The notes beneath the pieces are model-generated. The model ran no database searches. It worked only from the letters and a program-made list of their open reading frames with translations, and was not told the DNA's origin. This document shows positions 24,301-36,984 of a stretch of DNA of 64,000 nt, piece after piece. A program made the position numbers and the translations under genes. Where the stretch lies: contig JALIRH010000018.1 of the NCBI GenBank assembly GCA_023055505.1, positions 11,214,646-11,278,645 on the forward strand, given 5' to 3'. The DNA is from Callipepla californica brunnescens (Eukaryota; Chordata; Aves; Galliformes; Odontophoridae). Position 1 is the first letter of the stretch; every line of letters begins with the position of its first letter.

Positions 24301-24757
24301 TTGTGTTCTCAACTCCCACATAACATAAGAATTTTTCTCAAATTTATTCTCTTTCCAGATTTTCCATTCTTACACAAAGAAAAAAGGTATTTTTTACCTA
24401 CATAACCTTCATGTCAATTCTCAGTCTCACAGAACTGCCCTTTATGGCTCTCCTGGGTGCTTAGTGAAGTAAGCTCTTATATTATAACACCTTAGAATAT
24501 TCATCTCATTTGCAATGATGGAACTGCAGAATATCTCTGTCATTTTTAATGTAAGAAAATTAAAATTGAATAAAATACTCCATATGAGGTTTTAGTAGTC
24601 ATTTTATAAGAAGAGAAGTGATAATTGCTACTGACTTCCGTTTATGCAACATTGGAGTATTTTAAATTATTTTCCCATGTCAGAATACTTCGTGGAAGAT
24701 ATTATAATTTATATACCTCTGGGACACTATCATATTCTTCCTTGGACGTTTGATATT
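21354..24757. other. AT-rich unique sequence, no gene seen
   Basis: 3.4 kb without a recognisable element, apart from a (GTTT)n run at 21443-21476. Plus-strand frames of 75 (23399-23626) and 63 codons (24214-24405) carry no motif. Confidence 0.5.
21443..21476. repeat. (GTTT)n microsatellite
   Basis: About six copies of tttg with one interrupting T run. Confidence 0.85.
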
Positions 24758-24865
24758 CATAGAGACATAGAATCATACAGCCATTTGAGTTGCAAGGGGC
24801 ACTAAAGGTCACCTAATCCAATTTCCCTGCATTGAGCTGGGACATCTACAGCAAGATCAGGATTG
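24758..24865 (-). mobile_element. CR1 LINE 3' end fragment
   Basis: Reversed CR1 terminus: agagacatagaatcatacag, then catttgagttgcaaggggca, aaaggtcacctaatccaatt and cctgcattgagctgggacat. This wording belongs to the CR1 subgroup whose tail reads gagttggaaggg. Only the last 100 bases or so of the element are present. Confidence 0.85.
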
Positions 24866-26825
24866 CAATGATTTTCTTGTCATATTCGGAGTTTGCAATT
24901 CTTAACATACTGACTTCTATAAGTTTCGATAAGTAATACCACTGAAACATTGTCCTTTATTTTCGTTACACTGACTAGACATCCTGGCTGCAACCTGAAT
25001 ATTTATTGCACAATACTAAATGAAAAATATTTTATAAGTATTAGTAAAGTAGCTAATCAAATCATTTTCCTTTTTTGACTGGTAGGAAATTAAAAAGAGG
25101 CAGCACCAATATTTCTGGGACAAAATAATAACATCTCTCCTGAACTAACAAGATTAGCAGAGTTTTCTTATTGTGTTACTAAGCTGATATAGAGAAATTT
25201 TATTGCTCACTTCCTATTCGCTTCACTCTAAGCAAGACATTGATAAACTGCTTCCAAGATTTGCAGGTGGATATGGTATGGTCTTTTTCTGTGACCATGA
25301 AGCTCTGCTCTTCAACTTTATCTTTGTGGATCGTTTAAAAATCATTTGTCTTCTGCTGTTCTCCTGCTTCAGTAAAAAAACTCCTCTCTGCTGATTCTGG
25401 ACTGTTTTGGACTTTTCATCATGGAAGACTCTAATAAAATTTATTCTTACTCTGTGTCTTCCTTCTGTGTCTCTGATAGCTTCAGTATGACTCATGATTT
25501 AATCAGAATTACATGCTGTTCTAAAGCTTGTTTCTTTTCAGGATATAACCTATAGCTTCTATTCCTACCCTTCCAGCTACATGATGTTCTGACTTCACTA
25601 AATCTCCTCCTCAGGTAGTGTTTCAAAAGCTGACTTTTTTATTACTGGAATTTTAATTTTTTTTTTTCTATAGTCTTTTCACTATCTCTTACATTATATT
25701 TCTATTAAGACTCCCTTTAATGTTTCTTATGTTATCAAATTATACTTAATTCCATCCTTTTTAGCTAAACATGCAGCACTTATCAATAATTGTTTTTCAC
25801 AGTAATTTCCCTCTCAATTTCTGAAAATTATTTTTATTTTTTTTATTCTTTATTTTACTATTTCTATTTAGAACTTTTATGTGTTTTAGTAATTAGCAGT
25901 AGCAGAAACCTAGTCTAGTGCATTGGATTGATTAGTACTGCAGTGTCAATAGATAACTAATATAGCAGGAATTTTATATAACCCAAATAGTTCCCAGATT
26001 GCTGGATAAACTGGATATGATCCTGAAAAATCATCATGAGAAAAACAGACTTAAACACAGAAGTGATTTTATCTTCTAAGTACAAACCTTCCAAAAGTGT
26101 CGAATTGAAAAATGTAAAAAAAAAAATAATAATAAAAAAATTCCTTCATCTTCTTATTTTGGTACAATTCAAATACTGCCAGGCTTTCTCTGAAAGGAGC
26201 CAGTATGATTTCTTTTAAGATTTGAAATTATACTGCTTCTGCAGCCTATTAAACAGACTGTTCTGACTTTTAATGATCCTTATAGTCAGAAGCGTGTTTT
26301 CTGATCTATCGTAGGTTTTCTTTGCTGGAAATTAAGCTGAATACTTAATGTACTGCACTCAGGGGACATAAAAAACAATTGATCACACTCATTAATAGTA
26401 ACCTTTTATAGTGAAAGATTCAATCTCTGCCTTCTCTAATTTAATCAGAGACAAAATTTCTTTAGCCCTTCCTCACATCTGAATATTATAATTTTTTAAG
26501 TGATTTTGATGGTCTCATTTTGATTCCTTCTAACTAGCCTAAATTTTTCCTAAGTGTTGCTATAAAATCAATGTACTATACTCAGGAGACATCTTTCCAT
26601 TTCCACTAGTGCTCATTATCTACCTCTTGGTGTAACCCCACTCTGACCTGCTTGGCTACCTAGTAGTATCATCCATTTTGTCTTACCATTACTGTCAGGA
26701 CTTTACAACTGATGATCATAGCAAACCAAAGAGATAAATTTGCATTCTGAGTTTGTTTTCCAAAAAGCCTGAATTCCGTGCTGGATCAATGTTATTTTAA
26801 CATTTTGTCATCACTGTATCCACTG
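24866..26825. other. AT-rich unique sequence, no gene seen
   Basis: Nothing recognised. Contains a T-rich stretch at 25650-25680 and an A/AAT-rich stretch at 26115-26142. Opposed frames of 63 and 90 codons near 25.2-25.5 kb have no motif. Confidence 0.5.
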
Positions 26826-27341
26826 TGTTGTAGGTCAAACCAGCAGCAGCTCAGCACCATATGGCCGTTGGTTCATTCCCCCACCAAGACAATGGTTAAA
26901 AAAAAAAAAAAGTAAATTTCAAGGGTTAAAATAAAGACAGTTTAATAGGACAGAATAGTAAGGGGTAAATAGCAACAAGAATAATAGCAACAAGAATAAA
27001 GGAACATACAAAAAAAAATACAGTGCAGTTGTGCACCACTTGTTGAACAATGCCCAGCCGGCACCAAAGCAAGGGCTCTTCCCTTTTTTATTATTCAGCG
27101 TGACCCTCTGTAATAACGAATATCCCTTTGTCCAATTTAGATCAGCTGTACTGGTTGTATCCTCCCCCAGCTCCTTGCTGGCAAGGCAGCATGAAAAAGT
27201 AGAGAAGTTCTTGACTTAGTTTAAGCAGTGCTCAGCAACATCTATAGCATACGCATGTTATCAACTTCATTTTCTTCCTAAACCACAGCACTATAATAGC
27301 TAATAGGAAGAAAACTGATTCTATCCCAGCCAAAACTCTCA
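26826..27341 (-). mobile_element. Solo LTR of an avian endogenous retrovirus
   Basis: About 516 bases corresponding end to end to an avian LTR family. The plus strand starts near tgttgtaggtcaaaccagca and ends near ctatcccagccaaaactctc plus at. Sense orientation is minus: read that way it starts with the tggctgggatagaatc block. The degraded TATA region lies near 27090. The polyadenylation-like attaaactgtc lies near 26940. The A run at 26897-26910 and the agcaacaagaat duplication near 26975 are internal. No gag, pol or env sequence flanks it, so it is a solo LTR. Class I/II/III was not assigned. Confidence 0.8.
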
Positions 27342-27642
27342 TGGTTACTAATGAAAATACTGAACACTACTAGCCTTAGAAAATTAAGTAAACTCATCGT
27401 CCTGTAGTAGTTAGGTCATATTCTACCATTTTTATTAATGCTATATTTGTTTTTAGTCAATTTCATTTATATTTCCCCTTGCTTATGAGAACACTGTAAT
27501 TTTAACAAACAAACAAAAACAAGTTTGAAGCCATACTATTTCTTTCCTTTCATGTTTGCACTTCCATTCATAGAAGAGCATCAAAATGCTATGGACTCTT
27601 TTGAAAACGACCATTTAGTAAGATATCAGTGGGGATCCTCCT
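27342..27642. other. Short unique spacer
   Basis: AT-rich spacer between the solo LTR and the next CR1. Nothing recognised. Confidence 0.5.
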
Positions 27643-28195
27643 CAAGGCACCTTCTCCAGGCATCTACGTCTTTGTGGCCCTCCTTTGGATGTGTTCCAAC
27701 AGCTACACATACTTCCTCTACTGAAGGCCCGAAGCTTCAACTCAGTATTCCAGATGGAGCCTAACAAGGGCAGAAAAGAGGGGACCAATCACCTCCCCCT
27801 CCCTGCTTCCCACACCTCTTCCAATGAAGCCCAGGATACTGCTGGCCTTCTGGGCTGCAAGTGTATGCTTCTGGCTCATGGCCAGCTTTTCATCCCCCGA
27901 GTCCTTCTCTGCAAGGCTACTCTCAATGAGCTTTTCTCTCAGTCTCATATTCGTAGTTAACTTGATCTAAGTGCAACATTTCACATTTTACCTTCTCATT
28001 TGGTTCTTTTGTGCCCACTTTTGAAGCCTGTGTTCCTCTGGACATTATTCATTTTTTCTGTTGTGTCAACTGTACCACTCAGCTTGGTGTCAGTGAACTT
28101 GCTGAGGGTGGACTTAATCCCCCTGTTGATTACATCGATAAAGATGCTGAATATTATCAGCCTCAAGATGAACACCATGGGGACAACACTCATAT
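27643..28195 (-). mobile_element. CR1 LINE internal fragment lacking its 3' end
   Basis: Reversed CR1 beginning abruptly within the ORF2 C-terminal region (catctacgtctttgtggccc) and running farther 5' than most copies here. It passes through ttctgggctgcaagtgtatg, ctcatttggttcttttgtgc, ccactcagcttggtgtcagt and cttgctgagggtgg, ending near gacaacactcatatta. The missing 3' UTR and tail is unusual, because CR1 insertions normally lose the 5' side. A later deletion is the simple explanation. Confidence 0.88.
27742..27948 (-). pseudogene. CR1 ORF2 remnant
   Basis: A 68-codon minus-strand frame in the CR1 above, with the KLAMSQKHTLAAQKASSILG block, a SREGEV word and the LFSALVRLHLEY block in the order known for CR1 ORF2. 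The frame is interrupted on both sides. Non-functional. Confidence 0.82.
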
Positions 28196-30081
28196 TATGT
28201 ATGTGCAAGGACTTCTGAATTTTTTTCTGAAAGTTTACACTTTCCTTTGCTATGAACCCTTTTCTAGGTTCCCATTCCATTAAACAGTTGGAAAAAGTCT
28301 GGTTCACCAAGATGTGCTGAGAAGCCCTACTAACCTTATCCATTTTTTTCTAAATAGTTTTCTCAGTTTCTCATCATCATATTTATGAGTAAGATGTATG
28401 TTTTTGTCAGCAGTGTCTACCTAGGCAGCATCTTTTATCACAGTTTCTGACATACTGAACAAACCTATGACAGTAAAACAGAAGCTGGTTTTCAAGTGAT
28501 AGAAAATGAAATGTATTTTAATATCAGTTCACAGTTAGAAGTAATATTTTAAAAAGGTTTTTTCCAGTCCTACTATGGGCAGCTTTCAAATACACTCTAA
28601 GAGGTACTTTGTTCTGGATAAATGTTTCTTTATGACTGCATTTAAATTAGTCACTCAAATCAAATGTTTTTACAATAATTTAGACATAGTTGCTAGCTAT
28701 GCAGGTAATAAATAATTTACATGTCTTGGGGATAAACTGTTTTAGATGTTACCTAGCAAACCTAAAGAAAGGCAGAAATTAAAACAACATAGGCTACCAA
28801 AGCATAAATCAATTGTTTAGATATCCATTCACTGATATTGTGGAAAAAAATAAAGCAAGAAGTTCAAATTAGTGAAGGTACCTTTCTTCAGACTCTGAAT
28901 GGAGCAGAAATAACTGCAAAAATGTGTTGTAATGCTGAATCAGGTTATCCATGGTTACCAACCAAACATGAAAGAAAGGCTAGGACTCTGTTATGTTGTT
29001 AAGATATTTTTCAAATTTGTTTATTAGTCACAAGTTGTGAAGATTGATGACTGGTCTGGCCCCTGACTGAGTTCAACACATAGCTGATGAGGAGTTAATT
29101 GAAATGAGATTCAGGTAAGATGGAGGTTATGCCTGCAGGCAGAAGAAAACCCCTAGGGAGCTTTCCATCATATTTGTTACTTCATTTGAAGACACATCGC
29201 ACAAATCATCAAAACTGCCTTTTGTTTCTAGGACCCCTCTGAACCTGGGCTTACAAATAACCTATACACAAACAACATCATACTAAGACTTCTCACTTGT
29301 TTGGTGATGATACAACCTTAATCATGTATACGTTTCTTGTCTCATGAATTAATTATCACAGAGGCTTACTGAAGCCTGAACACAGTAAGTATCTACACCT
29401 ACTGTTCTGCTCTTGGTGCTAATGCCAAGAAAGCACACTGAGTCACATGTGATGTTTCATCTAGTGTTTTCCAGCCTCTGACTGAGCTAGGCGTGGGTTA
29501 CTCTGACCTTCAGAATTTAACTACCTAACTACATGAGAAAAGCACTGAGTCATTATATTTTTGGAATTTATTATAAAAAAGACAAATTCACTGCTTGAAG
29601 AAACTGAAAAAGTAGGTAGTATTTTTACTGCTTTCTAGTCCAAATGCAAGGTCAACTGCTTAGTCTTTGCTAGCATAAAACAAGCTGAAGGTGTATCAAC
29701 ATATAATAAACTTTATCGAAAAAGGATGGGATCTAAAATATATCAATCCTTTAAGGGAAAGTAATTGATTTTTTTTTCCCCACTATGAAACAAAAACTAT
29801 GATTATGGTGATACTATTTACATTTTCGGTTAAAAAAAAAAAGTTTGGAAGTCCCAGTAAAAACAAAAGAGGGGAAAAAAGGCCAATTCAGGTTCACTCA
29901 AACTTGTTTATTTGCCATCAGCTAATTTTAAATATAGTGTTTTATGAGATGTCTTTTTCAGTCACTTCTAGCAACAGCAGAAGTCCAGGTTCACATTGTT
30001 AAGTTTTAATGTTGTAGATTGTACATTACTCCAGCAATATAAAGCTGATCTCCATTTCCAACCAAGTAGTTACTCTGCTAC
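28196..30081. other. Unique sequence, no gene seen
   Basis: No element recognised beyond the CR1 edge. A strong splice-site pair brackets 29028-29114 (tttgtttattag before, attcaggtaaga after), but all three frames contain stops, so coding is excluded. It could at most be a non-coding exon, or chance. Confidence 0.45.
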
Positions 30082-30176
30082 CCTGTGTAACCTGTTCTAG
30101 GGAACATGCTTTGGCAGAGGAAGTAAACTAGATGATCTCTAGAGGTCCCTTCCAACCCCTACAATTGTGTGATGGT
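30082..30176 (+). mobile_element. CR1 LINE 3' end fragment
   Basis: A short plus-oriented CR1 terminus: cctgtgtaacctgttctagg, then gaacatgctttggcagagga, aactagatgatctctagagg and tcccttccaacccctacaat, ending in a degenerate tgtgatggtg tail. About 95 bases of the 3' UTR. The first plus-strand CR1 of the window. Confidence 0.85.
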
Positions 30177-31784
30177 GTACTGGAGACCCAGCGTTAGTTC
30201 TAAATTTGTCTCTGTTTCTGAAGCTTTCTTCTTTCTTACAGCAATTCCATCTGGACTGCAAGAGATACTGAACTGTTTGCATATCTTATGCTGAAATCAA
30301 GTTATTTCATATAAAACTTTTTACATAGTGCTAATAAAAAAATTGTGAAGACAATAAGAAAAACTGGTAAAAAAAAATCTATTTTGAATAAGGTGATTGG
30401 GGAAGATGAGAAGTTATTCTAATTAGGTTTCCTAGGGATGCTTCTATTCATCAAAGTCATTTCACTTCTACATGAATTGTGTTTTGGAACTACCAGAACA
30501 ATATATTTTAGTATTCCATTTTTAGTCTTTTATTTTTCAGTTATCCAAGATTATTCCTTGAGTTCTTCGTAACCATCAGAGTTTGACCTTTTTCAGTATA
30601 CACACTGCCAACCAATAATAAGCTGTTGACTCTATTCTAGGACTTGTGATTCTTATTTCTAGTGTCTCTTCAGAGAGTTCTGAGGTAAGGACTTAGAACA
30701 TGCTACCACAACTGTGATTCTTTACTGTGCAAGATAGATTAGTATCCCTAGTATGGTGATGCTAATAGCACAGACTTTGCTTCATTTGTTTTTCAGCTGT
30801 TTCCCCCTGAGAAACTGAAGATCATACTGAGTAATTGTCCTATTTTCATTTTAATAAAAAAAAAAAAAAGTTCTGCACACATCACTGTGTCTTTATTTAG
30901 AGGCTCTAGGGACATAAAATAGCGATATGCAGATCAGAATTTTATTTATTGCCTTTGTGCCCCTGGGGCAAAGTTATTAAGAAAGGAGTATCTCCCAAGA
31001 CCATCCACACCCTTTCTCATGTGTCATGTGAGGCCATAAAGGAGTGAAAGGAAAGCTTGTGGTTGTATTTTCACTAGCAGATTTTTTGGATGAAGGAAGA
31101 AACATCTATTTCCCAAGTTGAAAGAAACCTAACTTGAAAGGGGCTTTTAACTTTGTCTTCAGTAGAATCCAAAGTGGACTTGGAAACACATGTAACTAAA
31201 ACCCTGCTCTTGTTCCCATAAACAGCAGAGAGCCATGGAAAGCATGCCCAGAACGTGAAGCCCACAATGCTTACTTCAGCCATAAACCGTTAATGTAAAG
31301 GATGTAACAGGATGTAAAGGGAATTTGTTCCCTCTTGTTAGCTTTTTTAGCTGGCCTTCAGGCAGGAAAGAAAAAGAACATTTTTGAGCCATTGCTAGAG
31401 ATAAAACTAGCTTTTCAGGAAGAGAATGCCCTGGTATGGCAGAGGCACAGAATGGTGACAACTTCAGGGAGCAAAATTTTCTTAAAGTAGTGTGTAAATA
31501 ACAGTGTTGCAGAGACTAACTGGCTCCCCTTCAACCTCAGTCTCGATCTATAGTAAGAGTCAGTGTTCAGGTCATCTGCTTTCTTCTCAGACTTAGAAGA
31601 TACAGAAAATTGTCATTTTTGCTTTTTTAAAGAGTACAAACAATGTGCATGTGGAAGCATAAAGATAATTACTGATGCTCTGATAATGCTCCAAAGTATT
31701 GAAAACATAAAATCTCTGAATTCCGTAGGATGTTGCTGAAACACCCACAGCAGATCCCCGAGTTTGGAAGGTTCGGTAGTGTTC
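30177..31784. other. AT-rich unique sequence
   Basis: No gene or repeat family recognised. An A13 run lies near 30857-30869. Minus frames of 69 (31074-31283) and 61 codons (31276-31461) have no features. Confidence 0.5.
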
Positions 31785-31814
31785 TATAGTTACTTCTGTA
31801 CTGAAGTAACTATA
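31785..31814. repeat. Perfect inverted repeat (12-bp arms, 6-nt loop)
   Basis: The arm tatagttacttc is followed by tgtact and the exact reverse complement gaagtaactata. The loop itself contains the palindrome gtac, so the whole 30 bases are nearly self-complementary. It can form a hairpin in RNA or a small cruciform. No terminator or attachment-site role applies in this context. The function, if any, is unknown. Confidence 0.9.
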
Positions 31815-34234
31815 CAGCCATTCACAATGTCCCAACCATGTTGTGACTTTGTTTTAAATTACTAATCTACTTTATGAATTAACTTTCCTCTATGAATTTC
31901 TTTAACATCCTACATGAATATATGGTATTAGGAAGCATGCAAAATTTCCTATTCAATTTTACATGTTATGCCTTGGAATTTATGGTTTTCTGACATCATT
32001 CAACTTAACAAGTCAATTCTTCAATTTAAAAAAACTAATTTTTTTAGTTATCATATCAAGTGTGTAACTGCAGTGAACAATCATTAAAGAATTTTGTGCA
32101 GTTTTAAAGATGGCTGTGTATCTTTAAGGAGTTATATGTCCCCAGCTCCTGTCATTTTCAGGAGACTGCTGCTGCTTTGAAGTCTCTGATTTGTTCTTTC
32201 TGCCTGACTAAATTCATATAGTGACACTAAAACACAAAATAAAGCTTTTTTGAGGGGGGGAAAAATCAAAACCAGGAAAGATAAACACACACCAAAACAA
32301 CCCTTATGTCGAAGTGCCTTTAAAGCCAAGTATCACAAAATACTCCTTTCCTTTTGACACAAAGAAAGGCAGCGTGCTAAGTCAACTGAAATTCAAGATT
32401 TACTGATGCCACTTTCTGCCAGCTACAGATAAATAGTCATGATCTACTTTCAAGCTTAGACCTTGACCTGTTTAAATTTGTTCAAGTTAAAGATGAAAAA
32501 TGACTTACACATAGATTCTTCATCTGTCAGAATTTAGCACCTCAGAGTAGTGTATAATACAGACTCAACAACTAAACTGTGCCTCATCAAATTTGTCCCT
32601 CTTCCATTGTCTTTTGACATTCTGTCTCTTTAAAACAGCAGATTTTTCATCCACTCTTGAGAAAAAGTGTTTCTCAAATTGCTATTTTCATTGTTGCACA
32701 TATTTTTTAAAAAAGTTAATTCTCTTCAGCATATCATACTCTGAGTATGGGATACAAAACCCATGCTCATTTTCTTGGTGTTTTGCTGCCACAAGGTACA
32801 TACGATAATCAAGACTTTTCAGAAGGTAATTGAAAAAGACCTGGTTTAGCTAAGATGGTATTTAATTGCTGGGTGAGAATGGATATGTTTCATGTCTAGC
32901 TTCTGTTAGGGAGGAATTTTGCCTTACGTTTATAAATATGACTGTTTCCTTCTAAGACAGTATATAAATTATTTACATCTTTAACACCTTTCGGGTAACA
33001 TTTTCATATTTTTGCTGTTCCTTTAGGATGGTTCTATCTTGAGATCTATTCAAAGTCTGCTACTGATTTGGACTGCTCCAGCAAAAGTACTTTGGAGGGC
33101 TGTCAGAGCTCCATGTTGAGCTGATCTCTGAGCAGCTTATTAACTATGAAAATAACACTGACATTGCAAATATCTGAGAGCAGAAACATGGCATTAAGCA
33201 GAAATAAGTGTCACTGTTTATAGGCATTGTAGTAGAAAATTGGTGTTTGGGCATATACCTGAGTATGTGTGAAATTTATGCTACAGGTAATACTTCTCGA
33301 ACGTGCTTTTTTTTGACACTTCCAGTGACTTGAGTGAGATTGCTACAGAGGTTGTGAGACTGCTGAGCCTGTTACTCAGGGTGAACTAAATATTTCACAG
33401 AGGAAATAGCTGCTTGTTCAATTCTTAGTTCTGTTGCCTTTATTGTAGAGGCTGCATTTTTCATGAAATACATTCTCAGCATACTGAAATGGTCATACCA
33501 ATTCATTATGTGAAGAGAACTCTTTTAATGTCTTACATGAGAGTCGCAAGATATTTGCAGAATCGGCTGCTAGGCTTCAGGGTCTGCCACCCAAAGAAGA
33601 GAAACCTTTATGTGGTGCTTGATACTAACATAGAGATCATAACCCATGAAACCCAGACCATGGATGGCTGGTTGCACATTCAAAATGAAGCTCAACATTA
33701 ACAACTGCACAGTTTTTGTGCTGAAATGTTCCTTTCATTGAATAGACAAGGCAATTTGGGGTTGTGTCAGTGATATCTTTAAAATTTTTGTTTTTACTTT
33801 TGGATTCCTAAAAGTGAGGAATTATAACAGACTATAAGTTTCTGCCTTTTAAAGATATGTTTGAGAAATATGCAGACAATCACCTTCAGAGACCAAGATT
33901 TTCTCTGTCAGCTCAAGACTAAGAAGTTTCCTGTCTCATTTTTCCTTCAAGTGAGGATTTCCTGACTTACTTCCTGTAGGTGAACTGTTCCCTTAAGCTA
34001 CCATGAGCCTCATTTGGGGATCAAACACCCATTTCCATTTCTCTTTTCCCCAAGCTTGAATTTACTTGTTACTTTTGCCTTCTTTACAGAACTCTGGTGG
34101 ACATATTGCTTCGGAGGCAGCTGGAGCAATAGTTACAGCAGGAATTTAGTCAGAGATTACTCAGTGCCACAATATCATGCACATGTACTTAATAAAATTC
34201 AAAAGTCTAAATTAAACTCATGAGTTATATAAGT
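31815..34234. other. AT-rich unique sequence
   Basis: No element recognised. A 70-codon plus frame (33489-33701) is rich in charged and aromatic residues but matches no family I know and lacks splice or promoter context. Confidence 0.45.
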
Positions 34235-34760
34235 TGGTTGAGGGTGACCCCAGTGCGTGCTGTGCCCTCTTCAACGGGGTGGCCACTCAAGGCCTTCACA
34301 GGACAGGTGATAGGGTCTTTGACAGTCCCAGGCATGGCAATGAACCAGAGTCAGGACAAAGCTCCAGCCTGAGGCAAAAGAAGGTGGGTGTCTAAGGGTC
34401 CATCCAGGACATGAGGTAACTGCAGACAAGAGCCAAGGTCCTTCCAGCAAGTAGTGTCAGGGCTGGAGGCTACCATACCAGCCATACAGAGGGGCTGGGA
34501 CTGACAGACAAAGATTGGGCTGAAAAAGCTCCTGGTCCCATGGGCAGAGGGAGGTGACCAGGTGAGATTAGGCACGGGCAGTAAGGTCTCTTAGCGCTCT
34601 CAGATCCATGATGATGTAAAGACACATATACAAGAACTACATGCTTTATGATTATTAGATGAGGCAGACAGCTATATAGGGGACTCACTAGGAGGTCAAT
34701 CTAAGCTGACTACTAAGAGACGCCATATTGCTGTGAGAGAAGTCTTTCTGGCTGCATAAT
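34235..34760. other. GC-richer block, possible LTR remnant
   Basis: From about 34235 to 34600 the sequence is distinctly richer in G and C (for example gtgaccccagtgcgtgctgt). It is followed by a TATA-like gctatataggg at 34671-34681 and a more ordinary stretch to about 34760. A promoter-like TATA at the end of a GC-richer block resembles LTR architecture, but no polyadenylation signal or inverted TG/CA ends could be fixed and I do not recognise the family. Minus-strand frames of 72-74 codons across it show no domain. Confidence 0.25.
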
Positions 34761-36984
34761 ATTATTCCTTCTTGGACACTAGATAGCCACAGCAGACATT
34801 TCTTCTAAATAAAATCTAGTTTCTCATAGTCTATTAATTTTAATCTTCATTTCAGCCATGCAAAGCATTCTTTTATGCATGAATTTCTTCTGTATGTGTC
34901 TGAGGTATATTAATGTGTGGGAAATTCTCTCTTGTTAAACTTGTCTGCAATGATGAGGATGTTAATGAGGAATTAGAGCACTGGTGATTTCCTGTTCATT
35001 TTTCCATGGAGTCGTTGTTACATTCTGGTTGAAACAAGTGCTTTAGTATGCATAAAGCAGACTAGAATAAGAAGAACTGATGCCTGTGCTGATTTCCGTA
35101 GAAGGAAGGAGAGAGTGGGAAAATAAAGAACAAATTCATATTCCAATTTAAAAATTAAGGGAAAGTATTTAATCTGATCTCTAATGTCTTATACACAGTC
35201 CATAATAAATTTCTGAATAGTACTTTCTTGGCATTATTTATCTAGAAACTCTGAGCATGCCTACTGAATAAGAGCATGTAGGTAAGTGAAATATAAGAAT
35301 GGCTGTTTTATAAACCACTCTCAAACTTAGCTGTAAACTACATGTAAAGTCTGTTCAGAATCATGCACAAACAGGAATTTAGGATTGTAAGTGGCAGATA
35401 AGTTGATTTTGTAATTGCCAGTGGCAGCTAACAAGACAACTACTTATCCAAGTCCACTTTGTAAATCTTGCCCTTTGTGCCTTTCTAGTTAGCTTGTCAA
35501 TGTTGCCTGTAAAGCAGCAGCTACTGTCACCAATCCATTTATAATCAATCTAGTGATGTAGGTTCGCTTGAATGAACAAGGAGGTTAATTTTAATCTAAA
35601 GCGGAACTAAAAATAGCAACAGAAGTTTTCTTCTAAACTGCCTCAACAATTCCAATTTAAAAAACAAAACAAAAACACCACCACCAAGAAAGCCCACAAC
35701 ATTTTTTGAAAAGCATTTGGAACCACTTTGAGTTCACAGATGTTGGAGTCATACAATTCTGATCATCTAGAACTTACACAATGAGATTTAAAATCCTTTT
35801 TGCTCTAAGTGATTACTGAACAGAGCATCTGGTTCCTGAAAGAGAAGTTAAATTTTATATAGTACGCATGGAGTGCTATTTATTAGCCATGCTATCACTA
35901 AAGTGGCTGTAGTTGTCAACTATGGATCCTCTGTGAACTCCTCCAGACACACTAAAAACAGAACAAATGATACATTCTCTTCCCAACTAACAGACTTGCT
36001 GCAAATACTGTAGCCAAGAGAAATTCCTCACCTTGTCTGCAATTAGGAACTGTTTTTATTTGACTGAGGTTGAAGAAAAAACTGCTAAAACTTTTATTTA
36101 GATTTTCAAGGTCAGTTCCTGAGGGTCTTTACCTCAAAAATCACAGTCTGAAATGTACCACCTGGCATAGGAAAAGATATAACAGTGAATTATTTCACAT
36201 TTGTAATTTTTAAATTCTTCCTTCTTCATTTTCTGCTTATTCATTCCTTACATTCTGCTTTTCCACTTTCTCACTCCTGAGAACAGGTTTGTCACTTTTT
36301 GTTTTAAACTCATTCTCTAATGAAATTGATTTTATATTAATTACACAGATAGCGAAACACTGTTTACTGGAGTTAAGTCTTAAAAAGATAGCTGACTTTT
36401 AGAGTTATAGGCATTACAGGATTAAAAAATTAAAAATATACTTTTCATTCTTTTTTTTTCGTAGTTCATAAATTATTCCTGTTCTTAGAAAAAAATTTAT
36501 TAAAAAAAAAAAAAAAGGAATTATGTGCTGTCTAATTTATGTTATCTGTAGATTAAACCAGAGGCAGCATCCTTCTGTCCAGCCACTTTTTATGTCTTTT
36601 CCTTCCATTAATTTATTATTTAAAATTCACATGTATGTTTTTGAATTCAATGACTGATTTATGCTTCTTGCGATTTTGGGTTATGTTCTACATCTGTTTT
36701 TGTCTGTCTCTTTTCCAAATAATTTTGACCTTAAATTAGGAAGAACAAAGCATCCTATCTTTTGTTAATAAACACCTTATCCATTTAGCCTCAGAAATAA
36801 TTGGAAATATTTGCAGAATACAGAATTTAATAGCCATAATTTTACGGTGGCTTTTATCTGAGGTAGAGGCATAAATACTTTTGCTTTTTCACAAATTGTG
36901 AAAGGAGAAGAAAGCTATCTCAGCAATCTCAATACTGGGAACATTAAAATGCAAGGAAGTGATGTAAAATTTGTTTATTTCCTT
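34761..36984. other. AT-rich unique sequence
   Basis: Nothing recognised. An A15 homopolymer lies at 36502-36516. Confidence 0.5.

Noticed and set aside
29028..29114. Strong splice-site pair resembling an exon
   Set aside because: All three frames contain stops within 87 bases, so it cannot be a coding exon; it shows that good splice-site pairs arise here without coding content.
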